Source of the DNA: Myxococcales bacterium | Lineage (GTDB): Bacteria; Desulfobacterota_B; Binatia; UBA1149; SPBQ01 | Assembly: GCA_004525875.1 (NCBI GenBank) | Contig: SPBQ01000096.1 | Location: 1-7,888, forward strand | Direction of reading: 5' to 3' | Length of the DNA stretch: 7,888 bases | In this document: positions 1 to 5,419 of the stretch, in pieces | Position numbering within the stretch: position 1 is the stretch's first letter | Layout of the letters: each line of letters starts with the position of its first letter | Notes under the pieces: generated by a model | The model's database searches: none | Told to the model about the DNA's origin: nothing | The model's input: the letters and a program-made list of their open reading frames with translations, nothing else | Position numbers and translations under genes: made by a program

Positions 1-403
1 CGTCCGACCACACGACCTCGCGCTCGGATAGCGGGAAATCGAACTCCGGACCGCCGGCCTCGACCGTGGCCCCACGCGCCGCCAGCCCCCAACGCGCAGG
101 CGCGCAGTCGACGACAGAGGACGGGGAACCGGCCGGCTCGGCATCCCGCCAGCGTCCAACCTCGGCCCCGCCCCGCGTCACGACGGCAGTCACACCGTCG
201 CCCGGCCACGAGACCTCGTGGCCCCGCTGCCGGCACCAGCCGCGCAGATGAACTCGCAGTTCGGGGCTCGTTCCGCGGACGAGAAGGGGAGCGCCCACCG
301 ATAGCCGGCCGAGCGCGTGCTGGAGCAGCAGGTGGCCGCCGGCGTCGAGGCCGAGATCGTCGAGATCCAGGCTGGCCTGCTGACCGATCTCAGCCTCGCT
401 CAC
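1..403 (-). CDS. Protein with TusA-like N-terminal domain, partial (runs off the left edge)
   Basis: This reading frame is open from a GTG at 403 to base 1, giving 134 codons without a stop. The GTG start lies inside the end of the upstream gene (14-bp overlap), which suggests translational coupling; an in-frame GTG at 424 is an alternative start. Residues about 11-64 follow the TusA/SirA pattern: a beta strand (SLDLDDLGLDAGG), a helix (HLLLQHALGRL), a second strand (APLLVRG) and a helix ending in LRGWCRQRGHEV, like the 'CRxxGHE' end of TusA. The catalytic Cys-Pro pair expected near residues 20-23 is replaced by Asp-Ala-Gly-Gly, so ordinary sulfur relay through that Cys is impossible; Cys57 remains. 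Residues 65-134 are a poorly conserved linker ending in FPLSEREVVWSD, where a further domain probably begins. The family assignment is my reading of the pattern. The function is unknown and the protein is certainly longer than seen here. Confidence 0.68.
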   Translation of the reverse strand, partial: MSEAEIGQQASLDLDDLGLDAGGHLLLQHALGRLSVGAPLLVRGTSPELRVHLRGWCRQRGHEVSWPGDGVTAVVTRGGAEVGRWRDAEPAGSPSSVVDCAPARWGLAARGATVEAGGPEFDFPLSEREVVWSD

Positions 404-1256
404 GCCGGACCCGCTCGCTGACACCGCCCACGAAATCGTCAACGGTACCGAAGCGATCGATCGCGCGCTCGAGCAGTGCGTAGTTCTCCGTGCGTCCCTC
501 CTTCCACGCCTTGAGTCCCTCGAGCTTGAGCAGCGGGCGAACCTCGGGGTCGTCGTAGGACATCGAGAGCAGCAGCCCGTGGAACTTGCCGACAAGATCG
601 GCCGGCGCATCCTCCAGCACGCTGAAATTGCAGTGATCGTACTCGCCGGTTTGCGACAGGACGCGCGTCTTGCCGGCCGGGAGGGTGCCATCGCGGGAGA
701 ACGCCAGATGGTTCCCATCGATCATGCAACAAGCGTCGACGTCGCCGGCAAGAAGCGCGCGCGCCGCATCCCGCTCTCCTCCCACGTGATCACCGTGCTT
801 TCCGACGAGCACGTCGTAGCGACGAACCGTGAAGTCCTCGTGGGGCTCCAGCCCTCCCTCGGCCAGATGGACGAGCGGGATAAGCGTCGCCTGGGGCGAA
901 TCACCCGCACCGACTGCGACCGTCTTACCGGCAAGATCGGCGACGCTCTCGATCGGCGAGTCGGCGCGCACGACGATGAGCGACGTCAGATCGCGGTCCG
1001 TGTCGCGCATCGCGATCGCCTCCGCACGTCGCCCGAGCCGCTTCGCAATTCGGTCGACCTCCAGCCACGCGAGCGGAGCGTTCCACGCCACATGGTAGTG
1101 ACCGGCAAAGTGTCCCGCCACCTGCCGCTCGTAGTTCGAATAGAGGATATAGTCGAAGTCGAGCCCGCGTTCGGTGAACCAAGCCTTGAAGCCTTCCCAG
1201 ATGGTCACGACCTTGGCGTCGTAGGCCACCGCTCCCATGATCAACGTGTCGGACAT
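390..1256 (-). CDS. PhnD/SsuA-like substrate-binding protein without signal peptide
   Basis: The 288-residue product has the two-lobed periplasmic-binding-protein fold of the phosphate/phosphite/phosphonate (PhnD) and SsuA/THI5-like group. Visible landmarks are first strand TLIMGAVAYD (4-13), YSNYERQVAGHFAGHYHVAWNAPLAWL (39-65), a lobe crossover with the 'DLAGKTVAVGAGDSPQ' signature (107-122), GDHVGGERDAARALLAGDVDA (155-175, the usual helix before the 'G-VDA' strand) and YDHCNF (206-211). The ATG at 1256 is chosen because it begins the first core strand and has a strong Shine-Dalgarno. A longer frame upstream lies wholly inside the preceding gene. There is no hydrophobic leader or lipobox, so the protein should stay in the cytoplasm, and no ABC permease or ATPase gene is adjacent. 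It may bind a ligand or cofactor precursor inside the cell, or act as an enzyme as THI5-like relatives do. Cys176, Cys177 and the Asp-His-Cys of YDHCNF are possible ligand contacts. The fold is well supported and the ligand is unknown. Confidence 0.82.
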   Translation of the reverse strand: MSDTLIMGAVAYDAKVVTIWEGFKAWFTERGLDFDYILYSNYERQVAGHFAGHYHVAWNAPLAWLEVDRIAKRLGRRAEAIAMRDTDRDLTSLIVVRADSPIESVADLAGKTVAVGAGDSPQATLIPLVHLAEGGLEPHEDFTVRRYDVLVGKHGDHVGGERDAARALLAGDVDACCMIDGNHLAFSRDGTLPAGKTRVLSQTGEYDHCNFSVLEDAPADLVGKFHGLLLSMSYDDPEVRPLLKLEGLKAWKEGRTENYALLERAIDRFGTVDDFVGGVSERVRRERG

Positions 1257-1260
1257 GATG

Positions 1261-1268
1261 CCTCCTCC
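1261..1268 (-). promoter_or_regulatory. Strong Shine-Dalgarno fixing the start of the PhnD-like gene
   Basis: GGAGGAGG on the minus strand lies four bases before the ATG at 1256, in the 17-bp gap after the TAG stop of the upstream gene. It supports the short, signal-peptide-free start over any upstream extension. Confidence 0.8.
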
Positions 1269-1273
1269 GTTTC

Positions 1274-2392
1274 CTAGAACAGCGGCAGGTCGCACAGCAT
1301 CCTGCCGATGAAGTCGTAGAGCTGGTCGGTCGTGGGCGCCATCACGGTCCCCGCGCGAGCGTCGCGGAAGACGCGCTCGACGCCGACGTCGCGACGGAAC
1401 GCGGAGCCGCCACACACACGCATCGCGGTATCGGTCACCTGCGTGGCCGCCTCGCCGGCCGCGCACTTGCATTCCAGGACACGCAGCATGGCGTCCTGGC
1501 GGCCGTTCTCCATCGCGGCGATCGTATCGAGCAGCAGTCCACGAGCCTGATCGGTGGCCACCCGCATTCGCGCGAGGTAGGCGCGGATGGTCGGCAGCTC
1601 GGCCAGCGTGGAAGACGCGTACTCGTAGCGCGTGCCCGTCACATGCTCCGCCGTTCGGGTCGTCGCCGCCTCCATGAGCCCGACGGCCACGGAGGATGTC
1701 ATGGCATTGAACAGAGGGAGCACGGTCCCGAGAACCACCTCGGGGCCACCGCCGTCGGCACCGAGGATGTTCGACTCGGCGATCACCGCATCGTCGGCAA
1801 CGACCGGTGTCGAGTCGTTTCCGCGCAGGCCAAGACCGTCAAAAGCTCCCTTCGCCTCGACGCCCGGAGTGTCGCGCGGGACGAGCCAGACCGTGCTCGC
1901 ACCGTCGCCCTCGATGGGCCGGCTCGTCCACACGTAGCCGTCGGCCTGGTTCGCGGAAGTCACCCAGCCCTTGCTCGCGTTGAGATGAATGCCGTCGCCC
2001 TTGCGCTCGGCGCTGCTCACCGGCACCCAGAAATGACTGCGCGAGCCTGTCTCGGAGAACGCCAGGGTCGAAAGATGACGACCGGCGGCGATGTCGCGGC
2101 GGATACCGATCGGGCCGTGCTTCTCGATGACAGCCGTGCCGGCGTAATGCATGCACATTATCATCGCGGTGGAGCCGCATTCGCGTGCCAGCCGCTCGAC
2201 GACTTCGCAGGCGGCTCGCGGCCCGTGGCCGAACCCGCCCGCCTCCGCCGAGCTGATCAGGCCGAAGAGGCCGGATCCGCGAATCGCGGCGATCGACTCT
2301 TCGGGAAATACGCCGTCGCGATCCACGTCGACGGCCCGGCGCGCGACCGCTCCGGCCGCGACGTCTTCAACGATCCTCAGGTAGTCGGACAT
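1274..2392 (-). CDS. Acyl-CoA dehydrogenase-fold flavoprotein with atypical active site
   Basis: The 372-residue product has the acyl-CoA dehydrogenase architecture: N-terminal helices (1-105, with GLFGLISSAEAGGFG at 41-55), a middle beta domain (about 108-215, starting STLAFSETGSRSHFW) and a C-terminal helical bundle ending RVCGGSAFRRDVGVERVFRDARAG (325-348). The start at 2392 has GGAG six bases upstream; the longer frame to 2491 adds a non-conserved Arg-rich stretch. Several dehydrogenase hallmarks are absent. The 'YEGT' catalytic Glu after RDAR is replaced by VMAPTTD (350-356), there is no 'RxQFG' FAD-contact motif, and the usual 'TEPxAGSD' is SETGSRSH. These changes resemble flavin-dependent monooxygenase-like members of the superfamily (DszC and relatives) more than beta-oxidation enzymes. 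Reduced-flavin oxygenation or another non-dehydrogenase reaction is therefore possible, but this is inference. It heads the run with the PhnD-like and TusA-like genes. The superfamily is certain and the reaction uncertain. Confidence 0.85.
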   Translation of the reverse strand: MSDYLRIVEDVAAGAVARRAVDVDRDGVFPEESIAAIRGSGLFGLISSAEAGGFGHGPRAACEVVERLARECGSTAMIMCMHYAGTAVIEKHGPIGIRRDIAAGRHLSTLAFSETGSRSHFWVPVSSAERKGDGIHLNASKGWVTSANQADGYVWTSRPIEGDGASTVWLVPRDTPGVEAKGAFDGLGLRGNDSTPVVADDAVIAESNILGADGGGPEVVLGTVLPLFNAMTSSVAVGLMEAATTRTAEHVTGTRYEYASSTLAELPTIRAYLARMRVATDQARGLLLDTIAAMENGRQDAMLRVLECKCAAGEAATQVTDTAMRVCGGSAFRRDVGVERVFRDARAGTVMAPTTDQLYDFIGRMLCDLPLF

Positions 2393-2457
2393 ACCGTTCT
2401 CCGGCAGCGCGCGTGGCACCGCGGAGACGGCGGACAGGCGCGCTACGTCGCTTGCTC

Positions 2458-2478
2458 GTGCCCGACCACGACGGGCAC
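2458..2478 (-). other. Hairpin in the leader of the left three-gene run
   Basis: GTGCCCG (2458-2464) and CGGGCAC (2472-2478) form a perfect 7-bp stem around a 7-base loop. It would lie in the 5' leader about 65 bases ahead of the ATG at 2392 if the candidate promoter at 2515-2543 is real. No T tract follows on either strand, so it does not look like an intrinsic terminator. It could be leader structure or chance in GC-rich DNA. Confidence 0.3.
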
Positions 2479-2514
2479 CCACGCGGTTCAAAGAATGCAG
2501 AATCGCACGCCGTG

Positions 2515-2543
2515 ATCCTCGATCCGACCCATCGTAGTGTCAA
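2515..2543 (-). promoter_or_regulatory. Candidate sigma70-type promoter for the left three-gene run
   Basis: The minus strand has a perfect TTGACA (2543-2538), a 17-base spacer and GAGGAT (2520-2515). The -35 matches consensus fully, but the -10 matches at only three of six positions. The position is sensible: in the 243-bp gap after tonB and about 115 bp before the ATG at 2392. Sequence match alone is weak proof in a high-GC genome. Confidence 0.35.
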
Positions 2544-2605
2544 TACCGCGCGCGTCGCCGCAGTCTCCGTGGGACCGCCCGGCTCCGGCACCTCGGCCGC
2601 AGCAC

Positions 2606-2620
2606 CGCAATGTCATTGCG
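2606..2620. promoter_or_regulatory. Perfect 15-bp dyad, possible operator
   Basis: CGCAATG-T-CATTGCG is perfectly symmetric around base 2613. It sits just downstream of the tonB stop and upstream of the candidate promoter at 2515-2543. The one-base centre is more typical of a dimeric repressor site than of an RNA hairpin, although a 6-bp stem with a 3-base loop is possible. There is no T run, so an intrinsic terminator for the tonB operon is unlikely. Confidence 0.35.
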
Positions 2621-2635
2621 CGCGGCGTGCGCCGG

Positions 2636-3391
2636 TCAGTCGCCAAGCCGGTAGCGGATGTCGATGACGCACTCGAAGCTCTCACCGTCGAGATCGCCCG
2701 GCATGCGCGGAAAAGGCGAGGACCGCCGCACCAGTTCCATCGACAGTTCGTTGAGCCGCGCATCGGGGATCGGGTTTTCCATTCGCGCCAGTGCAACGTT
2801 GCCGCCGCGGTCGACGCGCAGCCGCAACGATCCGTCGCCCTCAACGCCACGGCGACGCAGGTGCATCGGGTACTGACGATGGCGGCGCAGCCAGTCGGCG
2901 AGCACGTCCTGGTAGCTCGCCCGCACCTCGGCAGCGATCTCCGCCGCCCGGTCGGTCGGTACCGCCGAGACGCTGTCGTCGAGGACGGCGGTGTCGATGC
3001 GCTCGGACTCGACATTCCCCGCACGCACATCGCGAGGCGGCTGCGGCGCCGACGTAGACATCTCCTCGACGTGGACCAGCGGCGCCGTGACCCCCTCGCT
3101 CGAATCCAGCGGCTTGATCATCTCGACCTCGACCGGCGCGTGCTCGATCGGCGGCTCGGGTGGGACGGCGGCGGGCGTCGGGACTGACGACGGCATCGAT
3201 GCGGCCGCCGGCTGCGGCTCCGATGCCGGCGCCGCAGCGCGCTCGGACACCGCGCTCAGATGGACGATCAGTGATCGAGCCGCGTTCGGTTCGGGCGCCA
3301 TCGGCGGAATGCGAACGAGCAGCAACAGGCACGCGTGCAGCACGAGGGCGAACAGGAACGCGTGCGAAAACCGCAAGGGGTCGTGGATCAC
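2636..3391 (-). CDS. tonB: TonB family energy-transducing protein
   Basis: The 251-residue product has TonB layout: a short cytoplasmic N-terminus, one membrane anchor (about 10-27, AFLFALVLHACLLLLV, with His19 near the place of the functional TonB His), a long Pro/Ala/Glu-rich periplasm-spanning region (about 50-120), and a C-terminal TonB domain (about 150-251). The domain contains RRHRQYPMHLRRRGVEGDG, with the conserved Tyr-Pro at 174-175, then strands SLRLRVDRGGNVA and ESFECVIDIRYRL. It would carry energy from the ExbB-ExbD proton channel to outer-membrane receptors. The Ser four residues before the His in E. coli TonB is Ala here. The start is a GTG whose bases overlap the TGA of exbD (GTGA, 4-bp overlap), giving tight coupling. 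Its stop is 243 bp before the next gene, so the operon probably ends here. The receptor or substrate is not evident. Confidence 0.9.
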   Translation of the reverse strand: MIHDPLRFSHAFLFALVLHACLLLLVRIPPMAPEPNAARSLIVHLSAVSERAAAPASEPQPAAASMPSSVPTPAAVPPEPPIEHAPVEVEMIKPLDSSEGVTAPLVHVEEMSTSAPQPPRDVRAGNVESERIDTAVLDDSVSAVPTDRAAEIAAEVRASYQDVLADWLRRHRQYPMHLRRRGVEGDGSLRLRVDRGGNVALARMENPIPDARLNELSMELVRRSSPFPRMPGDLDGESFECVIDIRYRLGD

Positions 3392-3798
3392 GGCAGGGTC
3401 GCGGGCGGACGCGTCGCGATCGAGACCTCCGTCGCGCCGGCAAGCCGAAGCGCGTCCATCACCTCGATCATCGCCTGGACCGCGACGCCCCCGTCCGCCG
3501 CCAGACGCACGGGCCTGTCCGGGCCGGACTCGCGCGCGCGCTCGATCGCGGCCGGGAGCCCCCCGAGCGAAGCCGCGACACCATCGAGATCGATCCGACC
3601 GCCCTCGAGTAGCGATACGACGAGCGCGTCGGGCAGCGCCTCCTCGGCGGTACTCGAATTCGGCAGGGTCAGATCGATCGCCTCGGGCACCGTGAACGTG
3701 CTGGTCAGCAGGAAGAACACGAGCAGAAGGAACACAACGTCAATCAGCGGCGCCATGCTCAGCTCGGCACGCGTCCGCGTTCGTCCTTCAAACTCCAA
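3388..3798 (-). CDS. exbD: ExbD/TolR family biopolymer transport protein
   Basis: From the TTG at 3798 the product has 136 residues and begins LEFEGRTRTRAELSMAPLIDVVF, a near-textbook ExbD N-terminus. A longer frame to 3885 would add an Arg-rich stretch encoded wholly inside exbB, so I reject it. GGGAG lies six bases before the TTG. A single transmembrane segment spans about 16-33 (APLIDVVFLLLVFFLLTS). Asp20 matches the essential protonatable Asp of ExbD (Asp25 in E. coli). Residues 40-136 form the small periplasmic domain, ending in the usual 'VQAMIEVMDALRLAGATEVSIATRP' pattern. It forms the proton-driven motor with ExbB and passes energy to TonB. The gene overlaps the exbB stop by 11 bp and the tonB start by 4 bp. 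TolR is the alternative name, but the TonB partner and the absence of tolA, tolB or pal favour ExbD. Confidence 0.9.
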   Translation of the reverse strand: MEFEGRTRTRAELSMAPLIDVVFLLLVFFLLTSTFTVPEAIDLTLPNSSTAEEALPDALVVSLLEGGRIDLDGVAASLGGLPAAIERARESGPDRPVRLAADGGVAVQAMIEVMDALRLAGATEVSIATRPPATLP

Positions 3799-4462
3799 AC
3801 GCCTGCTCCCGCTGCGCCGGCGCCTCCTCGAGCGCTGACGTTGCAAGCTTGCCGTGGCGCAATAACACACCCGAGCACTCATCACGCATGATCGCGCGAA
3901 TCCGGTCGATCTCCCCCTCGAAGAGGTAGAACGCGGCCATGCATGGAATCGCTATCGTCAGCCCGAACGCGGTCGTCAGCAGAGCTTCCCAGATCCCACC
4001 CGACAGCACGGTCGGGTCGACACGAGGCCCCGCTTTCTCGATGCTCATGAACGCGGCGATCATGCCGAGCACCGTCCCTAGAAGACCGAGCAACGGGCTG
4101 AGGTGTCCGATGGCGGAAAGCCCCCGCAGCCAGCTCTCCAGCGCTCGCACCTCCGCGTTCCCTACACGCTGCACCTCGGCCTGCGCCGCCACGGCACCCA
4201 CACGACCATCAGATGCGACGGTCAATGCCGTCCGTACCGCACGTGCGATCGGGTGCTGAGACGATGCCAGCAGCTTGCGTGCCTCGGCCTCGCGGTCCTC
4301 GGCCAGCAAACCACTGACGGCCTCGAGCGTTCCGCGCGCAGCCAGCCGCAGGCGCAGCAACTCCGCGAACTTCAGCACGATGATTGCCGTCGCGATGACC
4401 GAGAGTGCTAGGAGCACCATCATCACCGGGCCGCCTTGGGCGATCAGAGAAGCTAGCGTCAT
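3788..4462 (-). CDS. exbB: ExbB/TolQ/MotA family proton channel protein
   Basis: The 224-residue product has three transmembrane segments (about 12-30, 116-138 and 159-181) with a cytoplasmic loop between the first two. The family core is plain: HLSPLLGLLGTVLGMIAAF (120-138) and GGIWEALLTTAFGLTIAIP (155-173). Thr130, and Thr163 or Thr164, correspond to the conserved channel threonines of ExbB. It assembles as the pentameric inner-membrane channel around ExbD. The ATG at 4462 starts the typical MTLASLIAQGGPVMM. A longer form from a TTG at 4507 would add 15 residues (PTAAILAPPPIDF...) and cannot be excluded, because neither start has a clear Shine-Dalgarno. It is the first gene of the exbB-exbD-tonB operon and diverges from the hydratase gene across a 155-bp region. 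Confidence 0.9.
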   Translation of the reverse strand: MTLASLIAQGGPVMMVLLALSVIATAIIVLKFAELLRLRLAARGTLEAVSGLLAEDREAEARKLLASSQHPIARAVRTALTVASDGRVGAVAAQAEVQRVGNAEVRALESWLRGLSAIGHLSPLLGLLGTVLGMIAAFMSIEKAGPRVDPTVLSGGIWEALLTTAFGLTIAIPCMAAFYLFEGEIDRIRAIMRDECSGVLLRHGKLATSALEEAPAQREQAFGV

Positions 4463-4487
4463 GCGAAAATCAATGGGCGGGGGCGCG

Positions 4488-4516
4488 AGTATGGCAGCTG
4501 TCGGCAAGGTTCGCCA
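4488..4516 (-). promoter_or_regulatory. Weak candidate promoter for the exbB operon
   Basis: On the minus strand CATACT (4493-4488, four of six matches to TATAAT) is preceded, after 17 bases, by TGGCGA (4516-4511, three of six matches). The start point would fall about 20 bases before the exbB ATG. The -35 abuts the 28-bp inverted repeat, so a protein on the repeat could control it. The match is poor and the call is tentative. Confidence 0.25.
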
Positions 4517-4544
4517 GCAGGCGTGGCGGGGCCGCCACGCCTGC
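4517..4544. promoter_or_regulatory. Perfect 28-bp inverted repeat between divergent genes
   Basis: GCAGGCGTGGCGG (4517-4529) is followed after only two bases (GG) by its exact reverse complement (4532-4544). A 13-bp perfect arm is far beyond casual GC-rich symmetry. It sits between exbB (minus) and the hydratase gene (plus), 54 bp before the exbB ATG and 73 bp before the hydratase ATG. No T run follows on either strand, and both flanking genes point away from it, so a terminator is unlikely. A dimeric regulator site or a stable leader hairpin is more plausible. Confidence 0.55.
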
Positions 4545-4617
4545 CCCCGCGTGACATGCGGCGGACGGGCTGTTAGTCGAATCAGCTCTCGCGAACACGG
4601 ACCACGCGAGCGAACAC

Positions 4618-5400
4618 ATGGCCGAGCAAGTATACGAATTCATCGAAACCGATACTCGGGACCACGTCTTCATCGTCACGATGAACCGGCCCAGGGTCAT
4701 GAACGCGCTGCACCCGGCGGCCCACCACGAGCTGGCGGCGGCGTGGGATCACTTCGCCGCCGACCCCGAGCTGTGGATCGGAATCGTCACGGGCGCCGGC
4801 GAGCGCGCGTTCTGCGCCGGTAACGACCTCAAATACCAGGCCTCCGGCGGCGCGCTGACGATGCCGAGTTCGAGCTTCGGCGGCCTCACGAGCCGCTTCG
4901 ACTGCTTCAAGCCGATGATCGCCGCCGTCAACGGTCTCGCGCTCGGCGGTGGCTTCGAGATCGTGCTCGCCTGCGACATCGTGGTGGCATCCGAGAACGC
5001 CCGCTTCGGGCTGCCGGAGCCGCGCGTGGGCCTGGCCGCACTGGCGGGAGGCATGCAACGCCTGCCGCGACAGATCGGCCTCAAGAACGCGATGGGGATG
5101 ATGCTCACGGGACGCCCCGTCGACGCCGCCGAAGCGTATCGCCTCGGCATCGTCCAGGAGGTGACCACACCGGATCAACTGATGGATCGCGCGCTGGCGT
5201 GGGCGAACGAGATCCTCGAGTGCGCCCCGCTGTCGGTGCGGGCCACGAAGGAGACGGCTACCACCACGCTCGACATGCCGCTGGCCGAGGCGATGTCGAC
5301 GCGCATCGAGGGCGTGCGCGCCATGATCCAGTCCGAGGACTTCACCGAGGGCCCGAGGGCCTTCACCGAGAAGCGCAAGCCGAGCTGGAAGGGCCGCTGA
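4618..5400 (+). CDS. Enoyl-CoA hydratase/isomerase (crotonase) family protein
   Basis: The 260-residue product spans the whole crotonase domain at usual length. AFCAGNDLK (64-72) gives one oxyanion-hole backbone contact. LALGGGFEIVLACDIVVAS (107-125) gives the second, and its Glu114 matches catalytic Glu144 of rat mitochondrial hydratase. Glu134 in ARFGLPEPRVGLA matches the second catalytic Glu (rat Glu164). AGGMQRLPRQIG (143-154) and the C-terminal region (RAFTEKRKPSWKGR) are typical. With both glutamates present, true hydration of a trans-2-enoyl-CoA to a 3-hydroxyacyl-CoA is likely. Chain specificity cannot be read. The ATG at 4618 begins the conserved first strand; only a weak purine stretch precedes it. 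The gene diverges from exbB and converges on the dehydrogenase pair, with 19 bp between stops, so it forms its own transcript although its chemistry follows theirs. Confidence 0.92.
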   Translation: MAEQVYEFIETDTRDHVFIVTMNRPRVMNALHPAAHHELAAAWDHFAADPELWIGIVTGAGERAFCAGNDLKYQASGGALTMPSSSFGGLTSRFDCFKPMIAAVNGLALGGGFEIVLACDIVVASENARFGLPEPRVGLAALAGGMQRLPRQIGLKNAMGMMLTGRPVDAAEAYRLGIVQEVTTPDQLMDRALAWANEILECAPLSVRATKETATTTLDMPLAEAMSTRIEGVRAMIQSEDFTEGPRAFTEKRKPSWKGR

Positions 5401-5419
5401 GCCGCGCGCCCGACGCGCC

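Noticed and set aside
579..1277. Long plus-strand open frame of 232 codons
   Set aside because: It is antisense to the PhnD-like gene, its product is Arg/His-rich with no recognisable pattern, and such frames are expected opposite high-GC genes.
390..1472. Longer version of the PhnD-like gene starting at 1472
   Set aside because: The extra 72 residues are Arg-rich, lie out of frame inside the dehydrogenase-fold gene, and the ATG at 1256 has a strong Shine-Dalgarno and begins the fold's first strand.
1643..2515. Plus-strand open frame of 290 codons
   Set aside because: It is the antisense shadow of the dehydrogenase-fold gene. Codon bias and protein pattern support only the minus strand.
4517..4544. 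Inverted repeat as a rho-independent terminator
   Set aside because: No T run follows on either strand, and both neighbouring genes start, rather than end, next to it.
5401..5419. Terminator between the convergent hydratase and dehydrogenase genes
   Set aside because: The 19-bp gap is GC-rich with no convincing stem and no T tract.
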